Positions 1 through 6,308 of a DNA stretch of 36,646 nucleotides are shown one piece after another. Position 1 is the stretch's first letter. Each line of letters begins with the position of its first letter. The position numbers and the translations under genes are program-made. The notes beneath the pieces are model-generated. The model did no database searches. It was not told where the DNA came from and worked only from the letters and a program-made list of their open reading frames with translations. Origin of the DNA: Chromatiales bacterium (GTDB lineage Bacteria > Pseudomonadota > Gammaproteobacteria > SZUA-152); assembly GCA_026982475.1 (NCBI GenBank), contig JALSHB010000223.1, positions 1 through 36,646 on the forward strand. Reading direction: 5' to 3'.

Positions 1-8
1 GAAATTTG

Positions 9-2005
9 GTTCTCCGCAGCAAATTGCTGCGGCCTCATTGAAGCACGCCCACGTCGCGCATGCGGTCCGTCATAAAGGTGGGTTCTCCGCAGCAAATTGC
101 TGCGGCCTCATTGAAGCTAGAAATCGGCGTTGACTGAGACAGATCAGCAGACGTTCTCCGCAGCAAATTGCTGCGGCCTCATTGAAGCTCGAAATCGGCA
201 AACTTGTTGCAGTTAGCGCATAGCGGTTCTCCGCAGCAAATTGCTGCGGCCTCATTGAAGCCTCAAGGCCGTGCTGGCGGCCGCGCCCGCCGGCACCGTT
301 CTCCGCAGCAAATTGCTGCGGCCTCATTGAAGCGGGATGTCCTCGCCTGAGGCCTGTGCGCGCTGAATAAGTTCTCCGCAGCAAATTGCTGCGGCCTCAT
401 TGAAGCCCTGGGTATCAAAGCGGCGTGGTGACAAATCAGTCAAGTTCTCCGCAGCAAATTGCTGCGGCCTCATTGAAGCTGACATGAGCCTGGCAAATGT
501 CCACGCACAGCTAAAGGTTCTCCGCAGCAAATTGCTGCGGCCTCATTGAAGCCTGATCATCATTGTTCGTGCGCCGGCCGGCCACCCTGGTTCTCCGCAG
601 CAAATTGCTGCGGCCTCATTGAAGCGAAGCGTCTCACATCGATGCCGAGTGGGTGTTGATGTTCTCCGCAGCAAATTGCTGCGGCCTCATTGAAGCAGGA
701 TATCAAGGTCAGGATAGGCGCGCTGTGATATGGTTCTCCGCAGCAAATTGCTGCAGCCTCATTGAAGCATGAACAGTATCGAAAGCAAGCAACTGACGAC
801 AAGGAGGTTCTCCGCAGCAAATTGCTGCGGCCTCATTGAAGCAGGGCATCGGCCAGCCGGCCGCAACGGGCAGCCAGCCGGTTCTCCGCAGCAAATTGCT
901 GCGGCCTCATTGAAGCGCAGGTGGCGTTCAGTTCGGCCTCGTTCTCGGCCATGTTCTCCGCAGCAAATTGCTGCGGCCTCATTGAAGCTCCAAGAAGAAG
1001 ATCCTGCTCACCTGCTAATTGCTTAGGGTTCTCCGCAGCAAATTGCTGCGGCCTCATTGAAGCGACGCCGCCTTGGTGCGCTTTGCCTCCCGCATGCTTG
1101 GTTCTCCGCAGCAAATTGCTGCGGCCTCATTGAAGCGCGGCGAAGTTGTTACGGATGTTCTCGGCATAGGTCGGTTCTCCGCAGCAAATTGCTGCGGCCT
1201 CATTGAAGCTGGCCGGGCTGTGGCGGGCGGACGGGCTCAAGGCCGGTTCTCCGCAGCAAATTGCTGCGGCCTCATTGAAGCTGAGAACGTTATCTGGTGT
1301 AAACCGTACACAATCGGGGGTTCTCCGCAGCAAATTGCTGCGGCCTCATTGAAGCGCAGCCAACCGCACGAGTACTTGTACTTTCCCACATGGTTCTCCG
1401 CAGCAAATTGCTGCGGCCTCATTGAAGCAGGGAGGCTGGCCTTAAGTGTCTGGGCGATTTCGTTGGTTCTCCGCAGCAAATTGCTGCGGCCTCATTGAAG
1501 CAAACCTACTTGCTTTTAGTCGGTAAGCCGGACTAGGTTCTCCGCAGCAAATTGCTGCGGCCTCATTGAAGCTCAGCTTCGAAGTCAGGCCTGTTGCCGA
1601 ATTGCTGGTTCTCCGCAGCAAATTGCTGCGGCCTCATTGAAGCGTACGAATCCAGCGCATAATGGCCTCCTGAGGCGGCGGTTCTCCGCAGCAAATTGCT
1701 GCGGCCTCATTGAAGCAAGGTCACAAACGGCACCGGCACCGACAATATCTGGGTTCTCCGCAGCAAATTGCTGCGGCCTCATTGAAGCGGTGGCATTCCC
1801 CAAGTACCGCACCGCCTATGAGGAGGTTCTCCGCAGCAAATTGCTGCGGCCTCATTGAAGCTTGGTCTGCTCGAGTCGTATGCGGCCGATTCGGAATGTT
1901 CTCCGCAGCAAATTGCTGCGGCCTCATTGAAGCGCATCGTCGCGGTAAGCGTCACGACTACTTTACTTCGTTCTCCGCAGCAAATTGCTGCGGCCTCATT
2001 GAAGC
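9..2005 (+). CRISPR. CRISPR array, 28 repeats and 27 spacers (left end cut)
   Basis: Twenty-eight copies of a 36-nt repeat start at 9, 82, 153, 226, 298 and so on to 1970. The repeat starts GTTCTCCGCAGC and ends CCTCATTGAAGC. Spacers are 35-39 nt. The repeat holds a perfect palindrome (CCGCAGCA, AAT, TGCTGCGG), which would give an 8-bp crRNA hairpin followed by an ATTGAAGC end of the length of a Cas6-type 5' handle. All copies are identical except the one at 733-768, which has A instead of G at 755. The ATTGAA-type end and a degenerate repeat after 2005 suggest transcription left to right with the leader off the left edge. No cas gene is in the window, so the subtype cannot be assigned. Short open frames through the array are artefacts of the 36+36-nt periodicity. 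Confidence 0.99.
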
Positions 2006-2043
2006 CGCCAAGTCTTGGCGCCGAACACGAAAGGCTTGACCAG

Positions 2044-2065
2044 GTTCTCCGTGATGCACATGAAG
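2044..2065 (+). repeat. degenerate terminal CRISPR repeat stub
   Basis: Thirty-eight bases after the last perfect repeat the sequence returns to GTTCTCCG (2044-2051) and then diverges; TGAAG at 2061-2065 resembles the repeat's 3' end, but the middle is lost. The 38-bp gap matches the spacer length range. This is the usual look of a decayed leader-distal repeat and supports a leader on the left. An eight-base match alone could be chance; the correct spacing makes it more credible. Confidence 0.55.
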
Positions 2066-2119
2066 TGGGTATCGTGATTCGGTGTTGCCCAAAGGTGGAA
2101 ATAAGCTACCATTCGTAGA

Positions 2120-2249
2120 AGCCGTGCCGCCGTGACGACAGAAAATCGCCGGGCTGTTCGCGTGGACTGTGATCCATACATGAGGGATGCCAGGTGAGAG
2201 TCCTGGATGGCGCCCCTCCACGGTGGTCACGGCTTCCTCTTTATTTTTT
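2120..2249 (+). ncRNA. candidate structured RNA with terminator-like end
   Basis: A long-range stem pairs 2120-2134 with 2219-2234: seven base pairs, one bulged T at 2227, then eight more pairs including one G-T. It encloses about 84 nt. Inside, GAGGG (2182-2186) can pair with CCCTC (2214-2218) and CCAGG (2190-2194) with CCTGG (2202-2206). A CGACAG/CTGTTCG pair near the 5' side could form a further hairpin. The outer stem is followed by a T-rich run (2234-2249). Together this resembles a small multibranched RNA with its own terminator, or an elaborate terminator for the CRISPR transcript. It matches no RNA family I can recognise. It could also act as a leader of the HD-GYP gene, though the T-run argues that transcription stops before it. 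Confidence 0.4.
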
Positions 2250-2353
2250 CGCTCCGCTCGTTCGAGCCATCGGGGCGCGCTCTCGCCAGCTCAAGTTAAT
2301 TGCCTTTCCGGCCGCTCTATGAAGGGTCTGTTGGCGGCTGCCGGGGTTTGTGT

Positions 2354-3613
2354 GTGAGCAACAAAATCAGGGTCTATACCTGTGATCTGGAACTCGGGAT
2401 GTATGTTGCCGAGCTGGATCGTCCGTGGACGGATACCCCTTTTTTGTTTCAGGGATTTGTCCTGCGTGAGGCGGATGAGATCGCGGTGCTCTGTGAGCAT
2501 TGTGAGTATGTCTATGTGGACCGGGAGCAGTCACGGCCGGATGTGGCGGCCAGGCTGGTTTCGCTGCGGTCTGTGTCCGAGGCGCGGCCACCCAGGGCGG
2601 GAGTGTCCAGAAAATCGGGGTTTCGTGAGGTGGAGTTCCGCCGTTCGCTGACCCGCTCCCATGCCATCTATCGTGATGCCCGCGGCTGGATCGATCAGAT
2701 GCTGGAGGACAGCCGCCTGGGCAACAGCGTCGATACGGATCAGGCCCGCGCCCTGGTGACCCAGCTCGCCGACGAGGTGATTCGCAATCCCGATGCGCTG
2801 GTGTGGCTGACCTATCTGAAGTCGCGTGATGAATACACGGCCACTCATTGCATGAATGTCTGCATCCTGGCGTTGACCTTCGGTCGCTGCCTGGCGCTGG
2901 AGGAGGAGGCGCTGCATCAGTTGGGCCTGGGCGCGCTGTTGCACGACCTGGGCAAGATGCAGGTGCCCGATGAGGTGCTGAACAAGCCGGGGCGGCTGAC
3001 GGAGGAAGAGTTCGCCATCATGAAAAGGCACCCGGGCCTGGGCTTTGCCATGCTGCGCGATGACAAGAATATCGACAAGGCCAGCCTGCACATCGTGCTG
3101 CATCACCATGAACGCCTCGATGGCCGTGGTTATCCCCGCGGGCTGGATGAGAAGAGGATTCCCCTGCTGACGCGAATTTCCTCCATCGTCGATGTCTATG
3201 ACGCCATTACCTCCGACCGTTGCTATCACGATGGCGTTGCCCCGGCGCAGGCGCTGGAAAACCTGTTCAAGTGGGCGCCGGGCAATTTCGATGTGACCCT
3301 GCTGGAAGGTTTCATCAAGTGCATCGGTATCTATCCCATCGGCAGTGTGGTGCGTCTCAGCACTGGCGAGGTGGGCATCATCGTTGCCTCGGACGAGTGC
3401 AACCGTCTCAAGCCCATTCTGCTCATCGTGCAGAATGCCGAGGGCAAGCCCATGGAACAGCGCCGCCTGATCAACATGGCGAGCGCCTCCTGGGAGAAGG
3501 GCGAAGCGCCCCTGACCATCGAGCAGGTGCTGGAGCCCAAGGCCGTCGGCGTCGATATCAAGGCCGTGTTGTTGGAAGAGCTGAATCTGGCCAAAAATCT
3601 CCCCCCGTCCTGA
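2354..3613 (+). CDS. HD-GYP domain protein, probable c-di-GMP phosphodiesterase
   Basis: A 419-residue cytoplasmic protein expected to hydrolyse the second messenger c-di-GMP. The N-terminus (residues about 3-60) matches the DUF3391 domain that precedes HD-GYP in many proteobacteria (KIRVYTCDLELGMYV, DTPFLFQGF). The HD-GYP core is intact: HD at 197-198 in LLHDLGK, and HHERLDGRGYP at 251-261, so the metal ligands and the GYP signature are present. I chose GTG at 2354 because homologous DUF3391 proteins start just before this motif. An upstream in-frame TTG at 2300 would add 18 residues unlike the family. It has no partner GGDEF or receiver domain, and no transmembrane segment is evident. It stands alone between the CRISPR trailer and the DsrC-like operon. 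The activity is inferred from motifs. Confidence 0.93.
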   Translation: MSNKIRVYTCDLELGMYVAELDRPWTDTPFLFQGFVLREADEIAVLCEHCEYVYVDREQSRPDVAARLVSLRSVSEARPPRAGVSRKSGFREVEFRRSLTRSHAIYRDARGWIDQMLEDSRLGNSVDTDQARALVTQLADEVIRNPDALVWLTYLKSRDEYTATHCMNVCILALTFGRCLALEEEALHQLGLGALLHDLGKMQVPDEVLNKPGRLTEEEFAIMKRHPGLGFAMLRDDKNIDKASLHIVLHHHERLDGRGYPRGLDEKRIPLLTRISSIVDVYDAITSDRCYHDGVAPAQALENLFKWAPGNFDVTLLEGFIKCIGIYPIGSVVRLSTGEVGIIVASDECNRLKPILLIVQNAEGKPMEQRRLINMASASWEKGEAPLTIEQVLEPKAVGVDIKAVLLEELNLAKNLPPS

Positions 3614-3692
3614 GCGCGGGTTCTCTCGTCGTCTCTTGCCGTCTTTCCTCATGCCCCTTCGTGGCAGTGTGCGGATAAAGCCGCGCGTTGCA

Positions 3693-3721
3693 TTGAATTC
3701 GTCTCCGTTCCCCCTTATTTC
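3693..3721 (+). promoter_or_regulatory. weak candidate promoter before the DsrC-like gene
   Basis: TTGAAT (3693-3698) and TATTTC (3716-3721) are separated by 17 bases and lie about 50 bp upstream of the first gene of the five-gene cluster. The match to the sigma-70 consensus is only partial (4/6 and 3/6). Because the operon carries its own sigma-like gene, a non-consensus promoter is also possible. A strong ribosome site (AAGGAG, 3757-3762) precedes the start at 3771. Confidence 0.2.
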
Positions 3722-3770
3722 TGCTGTAAGCAAGAAAGATGCATCAGCCAGCGCATAAGGAGACAAGGCC

Positions 3771-4121
3771 ATGAACGACAATGTCGTCACGATCAATGTG
3801 AAGATGGATGAAGAGGGCTTTTTGCTCGACCCCAACGACTGGAGCCCCTGTGTGGCGGAGGCCATCGCCGAGCGCGAGGGCATCGAGCTGACCGACCTGC
3901 ACTGGGCCCTGATCAACTATTTCCGCACCTTCTATGAGGACCACATGCGCCACCCCACCATGCACGAGTGGGTGACCACCCTGGGCCGCTTTCACGGCAA
4001 GCCCTTCCGGGAGGCCAAGGCGTATCGGGACTTTCTCTACCAGCTGTTTCCCAAGGGGCCGATCCCGACCCTGTGCAAGCTGGCCGGACTGCCCAAGCCG
4101 GTGGAAGACGTCGAGGAATGA
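3771..4121 (+). CDS. DsrC/TusE-family sulfur-relay-like protein lacking the penultimate cysteine
   Basis: This 116-residue protein is a clear DsrC/TusE/DsvC homologue: GFLLDPNDW at 16-24, the LHWALINYFRTFYEDH helix, and the C-terminal FPKGP...C...GLPKP arm. DsrC proteins carry substrate sulfur on two arm cysteines (CysB, and the penultimate CysA), while TusE keeps only CysA and delivers sulfur to tRNA thiolation. Here C102 corresponds to CysB, but the CysA position is acidic and the arm ends KPVEDVEE. The protein therefore cannot form the usual intramolecular trisulfide or act like TusE. Members without CysA have been grouped separately and suggested to be regulatory. AAGGAG lies eight bases before the ATG. 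It is the first gene of a co-directional cluster, and no dsrAB or tusBCD genes lie nearby. A redox-sensing or regulatory role is inference. Confidence 0.9.
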   Translation: MNDNVVTINVKMDEEGFLLDPNDWSPCVAEAIAEREGIELTDLHWALINYFRTFYEDHMRHPTMHEWVTTLGRFHGKPFREAKAYRDFLYQLFPKGPIPTLCKLAGLPKPVEDVEE

Positions 4122-4217
4122 GGCGCGCCCGCGTGAAGCGGGGCGTCATCGACAAGATCGACGACCCGACAACGACAAGCCACTTTCAAAACAACATTCA
4201 ATAAAAGGAGTCAAGCC

Positions 4218-4664
4218 ATGGTAATGGCCGTTTCCCAATTCGAGCGCCTGTTCCGTGAAGCCGCGTCACTGGATATCGACAAGAACGACATCAAGCGCAC
4301 CACGGATTTCATCAACCGGCGCCTGTACGACCTGCTGTTGCTGGCCCAGGCCACCGCCCGGGCCAACGGCCGCGACATCATCGAGGCCCACGACCTGCCG
4401 CTGACCAAGGGCCTGCAGGCCAGCCTGCACGCCTTCAAGGCGCTCAACGAAGAGCTGGCCCTGGCGCCCATCCTCGAACAGCTGGCCAGGCTGCCCACGC
4501 TGGACCTGGACTACAGCGAGGAACTGGCGCAGCGCCTGCCCGAACTGGCCGGCGCCATCACGGTGAGCCTGGCGCGGGTGTTCCGCGCCGTGTACCCCAA
4601 GCTGAAGAACCCCGGCAGCGCCGAGTGGCAGACCATCGACGAGATCTACGAGGTGCTGCTGTGA
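4218..4664 (+). CDS. DUF1931 family doublet histone-fold protein
   Basis: A 148-residue protein of the DUF1931 family. The family's structurally characterised member, from Aquifex, is two histone folds in one chain. The first half shows the pattern: a short helix (FERLFREAASLDI), a long helix (DIKRTTDFINRRLYDLLLLA...ARANGR) and a third helix beginning IIEAHDLPLTKG, close to the archaeal histone layout. The second half (about 80-148) repeats it more loosely. Such proteins are expected to act as a pseudodimer and may bind DNA, but DNA binding for this one is not shown by sequence. The start is well supported by AAGGAG (4205-4210) seven bases before ATG 4218; an internal ATG at 4224 is also possible. 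It lies between the DsrC-like gene and the HPF-sigma fusion and is probably co-transcribed with them. Confidence 0.85.
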   Translation: MVMAVSQFERLFREAASLDIDKNDIKRTTDFINRRLYDLLLLAQATARANGRDIIEAHDLPLTKGLQASLHAFKALNEELALAPILEQLARLPTLDLDYSEELAQRLPELAGAITVSLARVFRAVYPKLKNPGSAEWQTIDEIYEVLL

Positions 4665-4707
4665 GCACTGTGACAACCGCCGACCGAAGCAAGGGGAGAA
4701 ACCCACG

Positions 4708-5823
4708 ATGAGCAACGCCACGATGACCAGCAACGTGACTTACCGCCACCTCGACAAGGCCGAAAAGGCCAAGGCCCGCCAGGCCATCACGACCCATGTG
4801 GACAAGGACCTGGCGCCACTGCTGCAGCACTTCGACAACGAGCTGGTGCGCCTGCATGGCCTGGTGGAACGGCATACCAAGCGGCGTCTGTACCGCACCT
4901 CGCTGCGGCTCCAGCTGCCGCGCAAGGTACTGGCGGCGCAGGAGGAAGGGGAAGACATCGAGCTGGTGCTGCGCGATGCCTTCGCCGAACTGGCGCGTCA
5001 GCTGAAGAAGTACAAGAGCCGGCTCAACAACGAGCCCCTCTGGCAGCGCCCGGCGCGGCGGCGCCAGCTCCGCGAGCTTGTCAAGGGCGGAGACCGCACG
5101 GCGGAACAGCAGGCCCTGTTCCGCGACCTCATCAAATCCCACCTCAAGGGACTGTACAACTTCGTGCGCCGCGAGATCGCCTATCTCACCGCCTCCGGCG
5201 AACTCCTGCCCGGCCAGGTGACGCCGGACGATGTGGTCGACGACGTGGTGGTGCGCGCCTACGCGCAGCAGTCGCAACAGCCGGCCAGCCTGGCCCTGGA
5301 ACACTGGTTGCGCAAACTGGCCCTGGAGGTGCTGGACGAACAGGTCGCCCGCCGCCTGCCGTCGGCGTGCCTGGTGTCGCTGGAGACCCCGGTGGAGAGC
5401 GAGATCGAGGAAGACGACGAACAGCTCTACGAGTATTACCAGCCCGACGAGGCCCTGCGCCTGGAAGACCTCATCGTCTCCCCCGAGGCCAGCGCGCCGG
5501 AAAGCGCCCTGGCGCGCTATGAGCTGGCCCTGCGCAGCCAGCAGCTGCTGGCCTGGCTGCCGCGACCGTGGCGACAGGTGGTGGTGCTGGCGGACGTCGA
5601 CGGACTCAGCGATGAAGAGATCGCCGCCGTGCTGGGTATCCCCGTCGCCATGGTGGCCAGCCTGCGTCAGTTCGCCGAGGCCTACCTGCGCACCAAACTG
5701 CGCGACGGCGGCTATGCGGCACCGGAAGAGGGCGAGGCGCCCGAGGCCGGCTGGGTGCTGGACCCGCTGACCATCGACCTGCCGGGCGAGGTGGAGGAGG
5801 AGATCCTCGCCAAGTTTGCCTGA
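4708..5823 (+). CDS. fusion of HPF/RaiA ribosome-hibernation domain with sigma-70-like regions 2 and 4
   Basis: A 371-residue chimera. Residues about 8-110 resemble the hibernation promoting factor fold, which binds the 30S decoding region in stationary phase. The segment around 64-106, ending FAELARQLKKYKSRL (92-106), aligns with the HPF strand-helix end (LARQLTKHKDKL in E. coli). Residues about 132-215 look like a sigma region 2 (LYNFVRREIAYL at 149, DDVVDDVVVRAY at 174-185) with an insert. After an acidic linker (about 228-265), residues 281-332 look like ECF region 4 (WLPRPWRQVVVLADVDG, then GLSDEEIAAVLGIPV at 299-313). The recognition helix (AMVASLRQFAEAYLR) lacks the usual basic GTVKSR-type contacts, so promoter binding may be altered or lost. 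AGGGGAG precedes the ATG. The function is inferred: it could link ribosome silencing to transcription. Confidence 0.8.
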   Translation: MSNATMTSNVTYRHLDKAEKAKARQAITTHVDKDLAPLLQHFDNELVRLHGLVERHTKRRLYRTSLRLQLPRKVLAAQEEGEDIELVLRDAFAELARQLKKYKSRLNNEPLWQRPARRRQLRELVKGGDRTAEQQALFRDLIKSHLKGLYNFVRREIAYLTASGELLPGQVTPDDVVDDVVVRAYAQQSQQPASLALEHWLRKLALEVLDEQVARRLPSACLVSLETPVESEIEEDDEQLYEYYQPDEALRLEDLIVSPEASAPESALARYELALRSQQLLAWLPRPWRQVVVLADVDGLSDEEIAAVLGIPVAMVASLRQFAEAYLRTKLRDGGYAAPEEGEAPEAGWVLDPLTIDLPGEVEEEILAKFA

Positions 5824-5864
5824 CTGGTCCCTGCACCTGCGGATTCAGCTGGCCCGGGACCACA

Positions 5865-5892
5865 GGGGCCGGTAAGCTGCATCACCGGCCCC
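5865..5892. other. perfect 9-bp hairpin in the gap of the DsrC-HPF cluster
   Basis: GGGGCCGGT (5865-5873) and ACCGGCCCC (5884-5892) form a perfect 9-bp stem with a 10-nt loop in the 98-bp gap between the HPF-sigma fusion and the next gene. There is no T-run after it, so it is not a classical intrinsic terminator. It could attenuate transcription, stabilise the upstream mRNA 3' end or be a processing site. It may split the cluster into two expression units. Confidence 0.5.
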
Positions 5893-5921
5893 ATCCACAT
5901 TCCCCGGAGAGAAAACCCGCC

Positions 5922-6308
5922 ATGACCGGCAACAACACCCTCGGCGTGCTGCTCAACGGCATCGCCCAACTGGAATACCACCGCAACAAGCCCCTGCCGC
6001 CGCACCAGGGCGCCTATCTGGAAAAGATGGACCGCAAGATGCGCGAGGAGGGCATCGACCTGGGCGGCGAACAGATCCATGCGCCATCGCTGGAACAGTG
6101 CGCGCAGTTCGTCGCCGCCAATCTGGCCAACGCCATCACCCACGACGACGAGGCCGTGGCCGCCGCCATGTGCAGCTGGCTGGCCAACCGTCTGCCGGAA
6201 CTCCGGCAGGTGAAGATCGAGGCGCAGGGTGACGAGTGCACCATCAACCTGGTCTTCGATGAGGACTACCAGAAACAGGTCGCCATCCCCCTATCGCAGA
6301 TCCACTGA
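5922..6308 (+). CDS. conserved-looking small protein of unknown function
   Basis: A 128-residue acidic, soluble protein that I cannot assign to a named family with confidence. It has no signal peptide or membrane segment. It begins LGVLLNGIAQLEYHRNKPLP, has a central helical part (AQFVAANLANAITHDDEAVAAAMCSWLANRLP) and ends in a predicted beta pair (VKIEAQGDECTINLVFDEDY). Its two cysteines, near residues 87 and 107, form no CxxC motif. GGAGAG lies upstream of the ATG. Its stop overlaps the start of the thioredoxin-HEAT gene by one base (TGATG), so the two are very probably translationally coupled, suggesting the proteins act together. Base composition matches its neighbours. Confidence 0.8.
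   Translation: MTGNNTLGVLLNGIAQLEYHRNKPLPPHQGAYLEKMDRKMREEGIDLGGEQIHAPSLEQCAQFVAANLANAITHDDEAVAAAMCSWLANRLPELRQVKIEAQGDECTINLVFDEDYQKQVAIPLSQIH

Noticed and set aside
917-1173. Spacers with GTTCTCGGC resembling the repeat start, as possible partial repeats
   Set aside because: The match is nine bases with one mismatch and the array spacing does not support extra repeats there; chance is likely.
70-2230. About twenty short open frames on both strands across the first 2.2 kb
   Set aside because: They translate the CRISPR repeat (for example SMRPQQFAAEN or RSKLLRPH) over and over. They are artefacts of the repeat and its regular spacing, not genes.
2044-2353. A c-di-GMP (GEMM) riboswitch before the HD-GYP gene
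   Set aside because: No GEMM-I or GEMM-II conserved core is visible, and the T-run precedes the gene; the structure noted there does not match a known riboswitch.
2531-3916. A 461-residue minus-strand open frame over the HD-GYP gene
   Set aside because: Antisense shadow of a clear HD-GYP coding region; no family resemblance and low-complexity composition.
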